Below the pieces are notes generated by a model. That model was given only the letters and a program-made list of their open reading frames with translations, ran no database searches and was not told the origin of the DNA. A DNA stretch of 64,000 nt, taken from assembly GCF_011075055.1 (NCBI RefSeq), contig NC_058147.1, positions 12,214,001-12,278,000 of the forward strand, written 5' to 3'. This DNA is from Mangifera indica (taxonomy: Eukaryota > Streptophyta > Magnoliopsida > Sapindales > Anacardiaceae). Below are positions 35,927 to 49,779 of this stretch, piece by piece (position 1 is the first letter of the stretch; each line of letters begins with the position of its first letter). The position numbers and the translations under genes are program-made.

Positions 35927-38394
35927 ATGAGAGAGACTGAAAGTCGCTAGAAAAACAAAGAAGGGAGAGTAACTTGAAGAGTTTTAGGGATAAATGAGTT
36001 TGTGAGTGAAAATGAGGAATTAATAGAAGAAGTGAAGGTGGGTGGTTGAGTAAGAGTAAATGCATTCATCTGTTTCCTCCGGTGTAGTAATTACACAATG
36101 CTGCATGCAACGCAGTGCAGGCAAAGAATTTGAAATTTCTGTCCACCCTGAGGTTTTGGTAAGTTTTGTCTAGGTCCTATATTTTGAATTACTGCGTTTA
36201 CCCCATGAATTTAACACCCGTCTATTTATAATCACATTAATGGGACGTTTATTTTGTTATGAGCCTCTCCTTTTGGTAGGTTTTGAGGTGTAAACGAGTC
36301 AAGTTGTTTGCAATTTGATATGACTGAAATTGAGGCTTTCAAGTTGGTTCTCAAGTTGAGTTTAAGTTTACGGCTTGATGGACTTGATGAGTTTGCGACT
36401 TGACTTGAGTAAAATATTAATAAATTTTTAATAGTTTTAAATATTATATTTACACCTATAAAATCTTGTTTTTTAACTTTAAAAATATAGGGTGTGTAAT
36501 AATATATAAGATCCATAATTTAAATGTAATATTTTGAAAATGTTTAAAATATAATTTTTTAATTGAGCTCAAGTCATCCATTTATATCTCTTGAGCTCAA
36601 ACTTAAGCCGAGATTTTACTAACTCAAAGAACTCAACCTTGAGTTCTCCTTTTAGATAATCAAGTCGAGTTAAAATCAACTACTACTCAATTTGGTTAAA
36701 ATCAAATATAATGTTAGAATAAAGATTGCTATGATTCCACAAACTATTTCTTGCCTTTAATTGATAGGTGGCAAAATGATGTTCAAACTTGCAATGTTAT
36801 GTGCATATCTTTGAAAGTTCATTCCTCTTATGATTAGGGGTATACGGATATCTCAATACTTTAAATTGCATTGCCTATGACAGTAAGCCTAAACTTTTAA
36901 GGGGCAAATGTATTTACCTCGAAATTTTACAGCAATTCAATATAAGACGATTAATCTTTTTTTATGCAAGCACAAGTGTTTTGTTCCATTTGGTACTTGA
37001 GTAAAAATTTGGTGGGAATCGTGCAAGTAATTTCTTGCACTGTTTTTACTGTAGAAGGAACTTATTGTGCGATCGATCATGGTATTATTTCTTTGACAGA
37101 TTCAGGCGGATCTCACCACCTTTATTGTTCTCATCTATATCACAAGTTTGTTTGAGGGAGAAAAAGAAATTAATTTTCAAGTATTGCCTTTCAGCCATGA
37201 TTCATCTAATGCATTTAATTCAGTCGTTTCTTTTTTGTAACTTTTTTAGCCTTTCAATGCCTGTAAAATTAAAGAATTTTTTTTTGTTGTTAATTAAGTA
37301 TCTTACCTTGATAGGAAGGACCCCTACATTAAAATAAACAAGGTCAAATCACTATTTTCCACCCCAACTTTAATGAAAAATGTTGCCGCTCCTTCAGTTT
37401 TTTTTTTAAATTCCACCCATTCGCTAAAGTCCAACATCAATTTAACACTCAAATGATATTTTTATTATGGCCAAAGGATTTGTTCCAACTCAAGGTTTGG
37501 TTTAATTCCAAAGTTCCACTTGCTAATTTTTTAAAACTCAAACACATAATTAAAAAATATATAATTTATTATATTTTCTCTTAAATTTTAAAAAACTAAT
37601 AACTTCACTCTTCTCTAAAGTTTTTCATCTTTAAAAAGTCATATTTTTCTTTTAAAATCTACGTCATTCATATTTTATTTTAACAAAATTTAGCTCATGG
37701 GTGAAACTTTGGATTTTCTAAAATTGGCTGGTGAGAGCGGAATTACATTAAACCTAGGCAGGGAACAAGTCTTGGGCCTTTTATTATTTTGTATGATACA
37801 TAATAGCGTTAAATGTTTACACCCTTATAGTATAAAAAAATTATATTTTATTCTAATTATTTTTAATTTCTTTTTTCATCTCTATTTTTTTTCCACTATT
37901 CCACCAAAATCGCCGATCAATAGATAATCCCATGTCCCCTCCCCTCTCTCTCTCTTACATCCAATTTCAGAACTTAACATGTTGATTTGGAAAAGTTCAA
38001 CGCTTTGCCTTCCACTCTCTTCACCACCACCCCAACTTCATCCTCTCTCCCTTCTTCAACATTGATGAACATAGACTCCTCGGGACCTCAAGTTTGGATC
38101 TTAGCCTTTCCTGTTGGCCAACAACCCTTGCTTTGCTCCTTTCTTGTAAGGCTTATGACCTTATTTACTTTCGTGAGTTCATATCGTAAATGGGGTTATG
38201 TATTCTATACATTATTATCGTTACGTCACACAAGTTTTGTCATCCAACCCAACCAAAGATGAAGACTTTTTGTGAAGCCAAATTGTTGACAAAAGAGTCG
38301 ATGAAGAAATATTGCATATTCCCAAAATATTATATAGATAGGAGAGACTTCACGAGGACGGATTCTCAAAATTATCTACATCTTGTTGAATATA
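35927..38394. other. GDSL 5' region and intergenic DNA
   Basis: The first 150 bp are the promoter and leader of the GDSL gene; no clear TATA box was found. Bases 36290-36720 hold GAGTCAAG / TTGAGCTCAA-type repeats, perhaps an old hAT-like MITE. A stretch near 37345 (TCACTATTTTCCACCCCAAC) resembles one end of the MULE-like family. The remainder is AT-rich with scattered open frames (for example 37697 and 37987) that resemble no protein I know. Confidence 0.45.
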
Positions 38395-39160
38395 GGCCAA
38401 AAGGTATTTCTCACCAAAGGTTTGTTGAAAAGCCAAAGCACTATTTCCCGCCCAAGTTTTGATGAAAAGACAAATATATACTCGCGAGAGATGAAAAACT
38501 CAAATACCTAACTAAGTTTTAGTTCATTGCCACTCTCATGAATTTTCTATTATGGTTAAGGGATAAAATCATTATTTTATCAATAATATTAAAATAATTA
38601 AAATTATATCTCATTTTCCCGTCTTAGTTTAAAAACTAATAATTTTTTTTAAATTAAATTTTAAAAAATTCACTTTTCTCCCAAGATATCAAACTTAAAA
38701 TCTGGCAACTCTTTTCAGTGAATAATGAATGACGAACAACGAAGAAGGTGTCATTGTGGTCTAGCGAAGGATGATAAACATCATCTAGACTGAATGATAC
38801 TTGATGTCCGATTTGGACGATGACAGCGCCTTCGTCTGCCATTCGTCGTTCGTTGGAGGAAGTGAAGAAAAACCTAGGGATTTGTTTGGGGGGGGGGGGG
38901 TGGGTTGGCGGCGAGGAGGAGAAGTGGGAGTCACTTTTCAAAGTGGAGACCTAGGGTGAAAGTTAATTTTCAAAAGTTAGGTGAGAAATAAGATAAAATT
39001 ATAAATTTTTTAAAATTATTACTAAATTATAGTTTTACTTTTATATTTAATAACAAATTTAACGGAAGTTTGAGAATAAGTAGGTGTTTGAGTTTTTTAT
39101 TTATTGCAGATATATTTTTAAGATTGAATTAAAACTTAGGTGAAAAATAATCCTCTGGCT
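38395..39160. mobile_element. Degenerate MULE-like MITE
   Basis: The left end is GGCCAAAAGGTATTTCTCACC and the right end is AACTTAGGTGAAAAATAATCC. The interior has the same plan as the elements at 6-8 kb: a region of TAAAATCATTATTTTATC, then GAAGGATGATAAACATC palindromes and a 13-base G run (38888-38900). A second copy of the left motif occurs 40 bp inside. No target-site duplication was found, so the borders are approximate. Confidence 0.5.
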
Positions 39161-40830
39161 TTATTGAAATGACAAATTTTCATCCCACCCATTTTTGATA
39201 ATGTTTTTCATTAGTTTTTAAAATCAATTACCAATTTACTATTTTCTTATGTAATGACAAAAACACCTTTGTAAATTAATATACATTTAAATTACATATT
39301 TATACTTTATTTAATTAAATGTATAAATGCACCTTTATATAAAAATGAAATTTAATCTATATAATTAAAGTTGATTTATGAATTTAATCTATCAATTTGA
39401 TGTAATTTACCAACATAATTAACTCATGACACAAATCTCATTATGCATCTCTTCATTATCATCTTCATTTTCCCGTAAACATGCTAACACAATATTTCCA
39501 ATAACGAAGTATCCTCTATTTATCATTTTCATATTTCATTAAATTCACCTTAAAATTTTTAATTAATCCAACAATTTATTAAAATTTTTGAAGAAATATT
39601 AGTTCTTAAATATCTAACATTAAAAAATAACATATGTAGTGCAATACAAAGGAGAATTTCAAAATGTTAATTGTTTTATTCAAAGATATTTTTTTGTTAT
39701 GTGTTAAATAACATCCCACCCTCCACATGTCAATTTTATATTTACTCACACTATTTAAATGAATTTACACCATTAATTTGTGACCATTAATTTTTACAAT
39801 TCATCTAATATTAAATAATGTATTGTATTAAATATATTTGACTTTTATATTTTGAAATAACGTGCTAATTCTTCATTTTACGTATTCCCAATTGCCATGT
39901 GTGTCAACATACAAATGAACTATGTTAACCCAAATTGTAAATTCCCTAAGATTTTCATTTCAAATCACATAAAATTTTGTCCATTTATAGTCACACGTCT
40001 AAATACAATTTGTTGATGTTAAAATTTTATTTTATTGTTCTGTGTCTTTTGTAGAAAACATTTATTTTTGGCCACACATTTTTAATTATAAATAATTTTA
40101 AAACTATATTTGTGAATACTAAGTACAATAACTTTTGTGTCCCAACCTTTAACAAATTTCATTAACGAAAACACTTCACAGGTGGGCATTTTTCTTTTTC
40201 AAACTGAACATATAGAAATTTGTCATTTCAACAAACCTTGAGTGGGACATAGTTTTTTGCTTTGAAAATAATACTGAAAACAATGTTTTAGATTGTCACA
40301 TTCCCTCTTCCTTTCTTAACATTCTTTATTAAGAAGGAATATTAACTCTCTTCTTCGTTAGGATGAGTCCCCTTTCGGCTTCCTTTCTGCCCAAATAAAC
40401 TCATCAATATGTATGTTCTTTCTTTTCAACAATCCTATAATTGTAGATTGATTCACTAATTACAAATCCTAAAACAAGTTATCCAAGGAGAGGATTTGTA
40501 TAACTTGACTAACAATTAGCATTGTCTCGCTCTTCAAGTAAGTACCTTGTACCTAACTCTAAACGAAATGAGCTCTCACTCCAGTAAATGTATGAATGAA
40601 CTTCATGTTTGTTCGCTATAGGGGAAGATGAGAGAAGAGTTCAAATGGTTTGGGGTGGACAAAGATGGGTTTGTTTTTAGAGAATTTGAAAGCTTGGGAT
40701 GCTAAAGAAAGGTATTCAACTTGTGAAAGAAGGAAAGTGGTGTCAATTAGGAGATGGATAAGAGGTGTTGAACTGGAGTTATTCTTGGAATATGGAGCTA
40801 ATTGATAATGGTGATGAAAGGTCTTGAGAT
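39161..40830. other. Intergenic DNA with a possible 1.07-kb TIR element
   Basis: TTGAAATGACAAATTT at about 39165 is repeated in inverted form (AAATTTGTCATTTCAA) at about 40214-40232. This could mark a non-coding TIR element of about 1.07 kb. Just outside the right end, CTTGAGTGGGACATAG looks like another end of the MULE-like family. No gene was recognised in the AT-rich interior or in 40260-40830. Confidence 0.35.
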
Positions 40831-41456
40831 GAGGTTATGAGGTGCATAAAGAGGATTTAATTGGTCTCCATTTTCATTTGTTTATTTAGTTCACTAATTC
40901 ACATAGTTTTACCTCTAAACTCCAATTCTTCATTGAATTTGACCAAATTGCATGTTCTTTGCCTATTTGTTTAAGCGGGTCACCAACTATCAATCATGGT
41001 TTAAAATGGTCTTAGGTGTGAATTAGTTTTGCAATTTGGGGTGATCCGATGAATGTATTGAGAGTTTTGCATTAGAGGTAGGTTGGGAAGGCCATTCGCT
41101 AGGTTAGGGGCCAATCACAAGGTGAATAAAAGTTGTGAGGTTGTGAGGTATATAAAGAGGATATGAAGAAAGATGAAGAATCTAATTGGTCTCCATTTTC
41201 ATTTGTTTATTTAGTTCACTAATTCACATAGCTTTACCTCTAAGCTCCAATTCTTAATTGAATCTAATCAAATTGCGTGGTCTTTGTCTGCTTGTTTAAG
41301 CGGATCACTAACTATCAATCGTGATTTAAACTGGTCATTAGTGTGAATTATTTTTGCAATTTGGGGTGATGCGATAAATGTATTGAGAGTTCTGCATCAA
41401 AGGTGGGTTGGGAAGGCGATTCGCATGGTTGAGGCGCAATCACAAGGTGAATAAAA
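40831..41456. repeat. Tandem duplication, period about 306 bp, two copies
   Basis: Copy one (40831-41136) and copy two (41137-41456) align along their length, both containing GGTCTCCATTTTCATTTG and TTTTGCAATTTGGGGTGAT. They differ by scattered substitutions and a short insertion, so the duplication is not recent. No coding sense was found. Confidence 0.8.
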
Positions 41457-44400
41457 ATTTTATAAACTTTTGTAGGTGAACTATTATTTAACCATAAGAA
41501 AGAAAGAGAATATTTTTGTTTTTCGACCAACTTTATAAAAAATTTAACAAATTTATATAATAAATTTAACAAATAAGTGGAAAAATGGACTTTCAAATTT
41601 ATAAGTTTGAAATTTTTCATTTCATCAAAATTTGGGTTAGAAATAGTCATTAGACTAATAAATAATACAAGAATAAGAAATTGAATATCATTTTATATAT
41701 AGTTTTCTCACTAAAATTTTAAACAAAAATAATTTGAGATTACTTTTTATATATATATATTATAAATTGAATAAATTTGTATCCAATATTATGTGGTATA
41801 ACGTTAAATGGTTAGATTATATATGACATTTAATCAATTTTCTTTCTTTAGACTCAATCATGTAACTTGAATTATGTTTTTTGGACCAATATCAATACTT
41901 TAAAATGAGTAAGGAGAATAATTCTTTTTTACTTGATTTATATTAAAATGATAAGTTACCACTCTTAAAGTAAGAAAAATAACAAATTTCCACCTTCCAT
42001 CAGGTACTATAAATAAATTAATATATATTTTCTAACAAAAATAAGGAAAAGACCAAAATATTCGTATAATAATTTTAAAGTGATTAAATTGTCCTTTACA
42101 ATTTATTTCACAAGTGGAGGACAATACCACCATTAATAACACCACCACAACCCTATCACCATTAATAACAACATCACCTACTCCTGCCACCATCACCACA
42201 CCTTAACACTGTTGACAACTCAAATTGAACATTTAATAAAGCAAACAGAAACCCTTCTCAACATTCAATTAAAACAAAGAAGCCTAGGTAAAATTTCAAT
42301 CAATCATTCAAATCAAACAAACAAAATTCTTATTGTAGTTTCATTAAACAATCAGGCAAACCCAATTAAAAATTTGGTTATTATTGGAATCACACCATTT
42401 TGGTGCAATTCCAATTGAAAGGGTGCTAGTCATTAGGGTTTCATTTGACAATTGATTTTGTGATTGAAGCTTGGAGACAAAGAAGAAGAAAAGAGGGTTA
42501 AGGAGTGTTAAGAGGTGTGGTGAGATGACATTGAAGAAGAAAGAAGTTGTGTGGTGTCTAACATAAATTTTAGAAGATTTTTTTAAATATATAATTAACA
42601 TTCAAAATAAATAAATAAGATTAAGTAGATACACTTTTGTTGTTAAAGTTGGTGGAAAAATCAAAAGGTAGAAATTTGTTATGACACCAAATGAAATTTA
42701 CCAATAAAAATGTATGATGGGTGGTTAAATGAGTTTCTCAAACTTAAAAGGTATGAAATTGTGATTTAGGAGTGAATACAAATCAAATCAAACACCGCTT
42801 TGCTTGACTTTAACTCAAATAAAACACGTTTTAACTTAAGTTTGATAAACCAAAATTAAGGATGATTTGAATTCAATTAGAATAAAAAATTATTCTATTT
42901 GAGTTTAACTTAAGTTCGTGATGCGAATCCATGACTCTAATTTGTGATACATTAACAAAACAATGTTATTTTATTCAGTAATAAATAAAACGATATTGTT
43001 TCGATAATTAATATAATCTGAATTGAGGTACGAGCCAAATTCAAATTAAATAGAACCATTACTCAATTCATGAATCAAAGCAAATCGAACACTTTTTAAT
43101 TTAAATTTGACTTAGTTTTAAAAACCAACTCCTAACTTAAACTTGACTGGAAATTGAACTAAAAGAATTTGAGACAAATTGAATTAAAACAAATCGGCTT
43201 TTGAGACTAAACCAATTCGGTTTGCCTCTAACCTTATTGTCATTCCATCAAAGTTAGGGTGGGAAATTATCATTTGGCCTTCTAAATAAGACAATCTTTC
43301 AAGGTAATATAAAATAGGGTTAAGATTATAGTAATACAGAATTTGACATGAAATTCATAGTTGTCAATTCAATAATCCAATGAATTTGGACGAAAAATTA
43401 GAATTAACTAGTTTAAATGCCAACTATATAGTTTGATCAAATAAGATATTTTATTATAAAATTAATTTATAAATAAATTAGAATTTACGATTTCTCTATT
43501 GTCATGCAAATTTGATGAAACTAACTAAAAAAATTGGATTAAATGCTTTCTTTGAATTTAATATTTTTGTTGGTAATTGCACCGTTCAAGACTCAAAGTT
43601 TTATATGTGTAGTTGGTGGAATTTTCGTTGATGAAATTTATTGTGTATTTAAATGTTTGGGTTTTAAAATAATAATGTCTCGCAAATTGTGCTTGCTTGG
43701 ATTTATCAATGATTTTATTTGGATTCCATTCGTAATTATTATTTCATTCATAGGAGATGGTGTCCAACCTCCAATCTTGTGTGTAAATTAATTTTCTCCT
43801 CTTTTTTTATTGAAGCAAACTCTATAGGAATTAATTAATTTTAGTGATATACAAAGAGAACAATACAAAATAATTAAAAAAAAATTAATTTTATATTTTA
43901 CTTTATAATATATACACAGGAGGTACGAAACTACAATATATATTTATTCTATTATTATAGATAGGAAGTACATATGTGCACCTTAGGGTGTGTTTTTACG
44001 TATTCGAAACCTTTTAATTTTTGAAATACCTCAAAATTGGTGTAGAATATTTTGGAAAATACATGTTACTGTATTTTTGTTATAAAAATTTGATATTTAT
44101 GAAAAAAAATTCTGTACATTAATATGTTTCCCTATGTTTCTTTCTTTATAGTTTTAAAAAAATATGTTTTAATATTTATGTTTCTGTTTTCATGGTTCCA
44201 TACCATATAATATTATAGTTTTATTTTTACGTGGGAATATGATTCCGGCTTTAAGGCTTAAATAACTTCGTTTATTCTTAAAAAAAAAAAAAAAGGAGCC
44301 AAAAAAATACTTTCCACCCAAGGTTTGTTGAAATGTCATATGCTTACTTTTACATTTAAAAAATTTAAATACTCACTGGTCAATCACTCCTATTAATAAG

Positions 44401-46124
44401 TTTTGTTAAGTAAAGTGTGCGAAGTTTCAAATAATTTTGTGGGATAGAGAGATTGTGAGATTTTTGCTAATTTTCCTAAGAAAGTATACTATTTCATAGC
44501 TTGTCAACAAATAACATAGACTATGTATTAACAATCGAATCTATATAGAAAAAAATATTATAAAATTTATAAAATTATATAATACATATTATTCATTGGA
44601 ATTTGTAACACATTACAAATTATGGATTCAATATTAAAAACCCACACTAAATTTTTATGTTTCATTCTACAATAAAGGTAAATTGCAAATTAATCCATAA
44701 TTTTTGTAATTAACACAAATCCCCTTACATTTTTCTTAGAATCTACAAAATGAAATTTGTAAAAATTTTACTTTTCAGTTGTTGAAGCTTGAATAAGAAT
44801 AATAAGAAATGAAAGTTTTGGTCATACACACAAACCAAGGTAGATTGGAGTCGTTAGTGACTAAATAATCAAATAAGAAAGCCAACACCATTCAAATTTA
44901 ATGAACACATAGATATCATCTGGTATTTAATAAAATTAATTAAAGTTTTGGGAGAAAAACTATAATTAATGCGAAATTGAATTATTTATGTTATCAAATA
45001 TAACATATCAATAATATCGAAGATTGTAGAGATAATTGTACTTGAAGAATATTTATTATTTAATAATATAAGAGTATGGTTTTCATTTCATACTTTTTTT
45101 ATAAAATTATAAATTTTAAAAAAGAAAAATAAATAAAAGATTATGAAATTATAAAATAAAATATTATATATGGTTTTTGAAGGTAGAGTTTCATTCTAAA
45201 TATTTAATTTTATTTGTCAAACATTTTTAATCTTCTGTTATATTTTTAATTTTAATTTTTTATTTTACTATATTAATCTCAAGAGTTCAATTTTTTTAAT
45301 TTCTCTATTTAATCATCCTAATAAAACAAATTGGTTATAATAGATAGAATACATGATTCTCTAATTGAAGCCGTCTAATGGACTTCCTTGACCAAAGTAC
45401 TTTCTTCGAAAATCAGGATGAAAAAGTGATTTAACTCTATAATTTCAGAGGAGGAAGGGGAATTAAATTGGGAATTGGGGCCATTAAATAGAAGTCAAGT
45501 CAGACAAATCCATGGACTAGGAGGAAGAAAATAAATAAGACTCACATGTCTGCGACTGCATGTGTATGCTGTCATTTATTACTCTTTTGACTACTCTTTC
45601 CAAATTTTAATTATATAAATACATAATGGTGAGTGTTTCCCACCCAAATTTGTATGATACAAGTACGGGGTTAGAAAATTAAAAAAAAAATCCAAGTGGA
45701 ATTAGAACCATTGATTATTTCGGGAATTATTTGGGACTAGCCTACTCTTGAATAGATTTTAGTTCTAATTTTGTAATATTGATTGGTTCTGATTTCATTC
45801 CTAAAGAGTTAGACCTTGAACCTAAACTCGATTCTAGAGATAAAATGGGAATGCTAGAAATATTTCTAATTTAATTTTGTGGATGGAAACTCTCGATGTG
45901 TGATAATAAAAAAATAAAAACAATATTATATATATTCACATTTAATATATAAATTTATTTATATGATTAGATGTTGTTTTATTTTTAATTTAAAATTATG
46001 ACAATTATAATTATATACATATATAAAAACTTAAAATAAATATACATAGTTTTATGATATATTATATATAAAATATAAATATATATTATAAATATATATA
46101 ATATTAATTTGTTTCATTGCAACA
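41457..46124. other. Long AT-rich intergenic region, no gene recognised
   Basis: A possible TIR element is bounded by AACAAATTTCCACCTT (41981) and AAGGTAGAAATTTGTT (42665-42680). Bases 42770-43230 are rich in TTTGACTTA/AAATTGAAT-like repeats. GTGGGAAATTATCATTTGGCC (43260) and CCAAAAAAATACTTTCCACCC (44300) are further single ends of the MULE-like family. The open frame at 43543-43791 starts after a degenerate context and resembles no known protein. Nothing else stands out. Confidence 0.4.
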
Positions 46125-47060
46125 TGGATCATTTTGGCAAGATCGAAGAATGAAACGAAGTAAAGATTGATAAAAATTTTAGAAAGAATGATGCAATGCA
46201 TATATTTAAAACATGAAATTGAAATGAACTATTGAAAATAATATTGAAATTCAAGCACTTAAAACTTTTTGAATATCTTTGACATCTCTTTGCAACTTTG
46301 TCAATTTTGCATGAAGAACTTTTAAATATTGACATCTCGTGACATAGAATTTTAAAAAATAATATAAAACTTTGATAACCGTTGTATTTTTATAAAAAAT
46401 ACTTTAAATATTGACATCTCATGATAGGAATCTTCTCAATATTTGTATCATCTTGTAGTCTTTTCATTTTGCAAGAAATATGCAGGAATGTTGTATTTTT
46501 TTACAAGCTTTGTTTGGGAATATTTGTGTCCTTTAGTCATATTTTGATTTCATCTTTTGTGCTTTTACTTGCAAGATAGTTAGAAGAATATCATATTTTT
46601 CAATTAATTTTGGAATCGATTTTGACCCTATTGATAACATTTGAATAAGTTCAAATAGTGATGAATTTTTGCAAATTCTCTCCAAATCTTTCATATTCTA
46701 CTAAAATTTGAAATTTGTTATCTTGTTTGAGATTTTTTTTGCACCATTTTCTTAAGTCATTGACCTTTTCAGTTATTTGTCTTGATTGAATCATTTTTAA
46801 AAAATTAGAGGATCCCAAAGAATTCATCTTTGGGTATAACTAACTGATAAATTTGATCATTTATTATTTGACTCTTCATCGTCTTGAAGTTAGGTATAAC
46901 AAATTTTTTAATTGAAGTTTTAATTCTTCTTTTGATTTGATTGGGCTCGGGAAGATGAAACTATTGATTTGTTTTGTAAAAACTTTACAATTTCAAAAGT
47001 TTTTATTAATCGTGGAATTTGAGCATTTGAACTAATAACTTTATAATCTCAAGAACAATG
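46125..47060 (-). pseudogene. Endogenous pararetrovirus-like relic, copy 1 (inverted)
   Basis: The reverse strand aligns by eye with about 52020-52930. It shares the coding-like stretch with the KFLQNKSIASSS-type signature and the downstream direct repeats around ACATCTCGTGA / TATTCAAAAG. It is shorter than the other copy because of internal deletions, and it is full of stops. The family assignment (Caulimoviridae, integrated and decayed) rests on the better copy at 51140-53010. No intact viral gene is present. Confidence 0.35.
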
Positions 47061-47251
47061 TAGAGATTTTGTGGTCTTAAACAGAGAAATAATAATAATT
47101 TAAAATTTTAATTAAATAGTATAAATACATCACAAAAACCCTTATATAGACCATCCTCCTCATATTAAAAGTCATTTACAAACATACAAATAGCAACACA
47201 TGGGATGTTTTTAATATAACCTTGCTGAGTGATTTCTTCGTCTTTCTTTAA

Positions 47252-47733
47252 GGGTGCGTTTGGTTAAGGGTATTTAACATTACCTTGGTAATCTATCTTT
47301 TATTCCTTTGTTTGGTTTGTCAGTAATAAAAGATTACAGTAATCTTCTATTACCAATGCTGACGTGGCAGGTAATATAGGTGGTAATCTGATTACCACCT
47401 TCACCTTAGGTATTTAAAGATTACTGGGGTAATCTTGAGTTTATTATAGAAAAATTATTATTTATTAATTTTTTGAGATAAAAATAAATTTATTTTTAAT
47501 TAATATGACAAATAATATAAAAAATATTTAAAAATAATTATATTCAAGGGCATTTAAGTAAAATAATTTACTAGTAATCTTTTATTACCTTTAACCAAAC
47601 ACAATAATTATTTATACCTATCAAATTTTATCAAACCTAGTAATCATTTATACCCAGTAATCTTTTAAGTAATCTATCTTCAAGGTAATCTTTCTATTTT
47701 AGTAATCAAACATTACCCAAACCAAACGCCCCC
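47252..47733. mobile_element. PIF/Harbinger-type (Tourist-like) MITE with TAA target duplication
   Basis: The ends are GGGTGCGTTTGGTTAAGGGT and, in reverse, GGGGGCGTTTGGTTTGGGTA. The flanks are TAA on both sides (47249-47251 and 47734-47736). The 482-bp interior is non-coding and rich in TAATCTTTTATTACC-type repeats. The GGxxCGTTTGGTT end and 3-bp TWA duplication are typical of this superfamily. Confidence 0.75.
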
Positions 47734-47989
47734 TAAAGGTAAAAGATATTTCTTGGTATCTATTCCAAACATAATTGAGAATGAAGACCAAAACTATGTT
47801 CGAAATCGAAATACGATAGAATTTGAGGATGATTTACTAATTTTTTTATCAATGTAGTGACCAAAACATCCCCATATCTATATATATATATATATGGGCC
47901 CGACCCAGTGGGTTTTATATATATTATTTAAATATATGTTTTAGTTTTATTATTATTTTTCTTTTATTTGAGAGAAATTAAATTAATTA

Positions 47990-49260
47990 TCATTTTACCC
48001 CCTTATTAAGCAAAAATGTCTACTTTCCTATTCCTAAATAAAAACACTCACTTTTTAAACTATTAAGTAAAAATACCTTAAATATTTTTTAAAATATTAA
48101 AACTATCCTTTACCACATCTATATAAATCCTCTCATTCTCACTCTCATTACATATATTTTTTATATCATTCAAACACTCTCATATCATTCTCTTACTCTA
48201 ATTTTTACTCAATATTAATTATTACAAGTCTGTTTGAAAAAAAATTTGTATTTCTGAATTCAAATTGAAAAAAGTCAATTAATGAGAAAAATGTATTTAT
48301 ATAAATCTTAACTCAAAACTTAATTTTATTTATTAAATCTAGTTCGTATGTTATATAAAAAAGGCATTTGATTATTTGATAATAATTTAGATAAATAAAA
48401 TATTAGAAAAACATAGGGGTATTTTGATATTATACAATATATGAAGGATTTAAATAAAATATTAGGAATAGATAAATGTGTTTCGATTAGAGCTAGATAC
48501 GACCCGAATAGAGCTTGAACAGGGCCCAACTCATTTTCAATGAGCCCAAGCTCAGGCTCATCGAGCTCGTTAACCACATGTTCGTGTTCGACTCGTTTCA
48601 TAATTTTAGTGTTAGGGCTTGGGTTGGCATTTCAAACTCAGAAGCTCGGCTTCAGGCTCGTATTTAGGAATAAATGGTGTCATTCATTCCAAGTTAAATT
48701 TTTTTTTAATTTGAGTGAGTGGCTCGTGAGCCAAGCTTGGCTCGCTCAACCCATGTTCGGGTTCGGGCTCATTTTCGTTTTTTCCTTAAAATCTAGGCTC
48801 GTGTTCATATTCAGATTCGTTTAAGAGAAACTCAACTCGCACTTGTTCAAGCAAAGCTCGTTTTGAGCTCGAATAAGCTCGCTTCGAATCCAACCCTAAT
48901 TTCGATACAAGATAACATATAAGGATGTTAAATGAAATGTTAGATAATTATAGAGGTTTAAATGAAATGTTAAAAAAATATGAGAGGTATTTTGATATTA
49001 AACATTGTAAGAAAGTTTTAAATGAAATGTTGGAATAGATAGATGTATTTTGATACAAAACAATATATAATAGTGTTAAATGAAATGTTAGATAATTATA
49101 TATGGTTAAATGAAGTGTTAGAAAAATATGAGGGTATTTTGATATTAAACATTATAAGATAGTTTTAAATAATATGTTAAGAGTAGGTAAATGCATTTCA
49201 AGACAAAATAACATATGAAGGTATTAAATGAAACACTAAATAATCATAGGGGGTTATCGT
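47990..49260. repeat. Inverted relative of the 22.8-24.1 kb tandem array, split by a MITE
   Basis: The reverse strand of 48000-48300 resembles the 23.2-23.5 kb units, including TTTCTGAATTCAAATTG against their CAATTCAGAAATACG-type stretch and the TCACTC run. From 48900 on, units of TGTTAAATGAAATGTTAGA and GTATTTTGATATTAAACA repeat three to four times. The hAT-type MITE at 48488-48898 is inserted in it. The family is unrecognised and has no coding capacity. Confidence 0.5.
48488..48898. mobile_element. hAT-type MITE, GCTCGG-rich family, with 8-bp TSD
   Basis: The element starts TAGAGCTAGATACGACC and ends GCTTCGAATCCAACCCTA, inverted matches to TAGGGCTGGATTCGAGCC. The flanks are GTTTCGAT (48480-48487) and ATTTCGAT (48899-48906), 7 of 8 identical. 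The interior is AGCTCG/GGCTCA subterminal repeats. Open frames inside it are by-products of these repeats. Confidence 0.75.
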
Positions 49261-49779
49261 TATTTTAGTCTCTAATTTCAACACAAATCAAATCTACACA
49301 TCTTATAAGACAATAGCCCTCAAAAATTTCAATCAAAACAACCAAGAATCAAGACATTTTATCTATTGTTTAAAATTAGAATCCTACATATTTGATGCTC
49401 AAAATCTTCATCAAATTACAATAATTCTAACAATAAATTGATTCAAACGAGATTAAGGATGATGTATTAATCTTCTTTGCCATTTTTGGTTGGTAAGAAA
49501 CAAGAAAAGTCGACAAAAAACACAAACGTTTGCTACGCCCACGGGAGACCCGTGATTTTCTTTGAATTTCAACAGTGTACAGGGGGAAATGTGGGAAGAA
49601 ATATGTAAAATTATTGCTTTATATATAAGGGCATTTTGGTCATTGCATAAAAAGGGGTATTTTGCTTAATCCTTAGGTTTTTGGGCAACTTTCTTAAACT
49701 CCTTTTGTTTTAGGCAATTACTTTAATTTCCCTTTATTTAAACCTATGACACATATGGTATTATGAATTGGGTTTGGAT

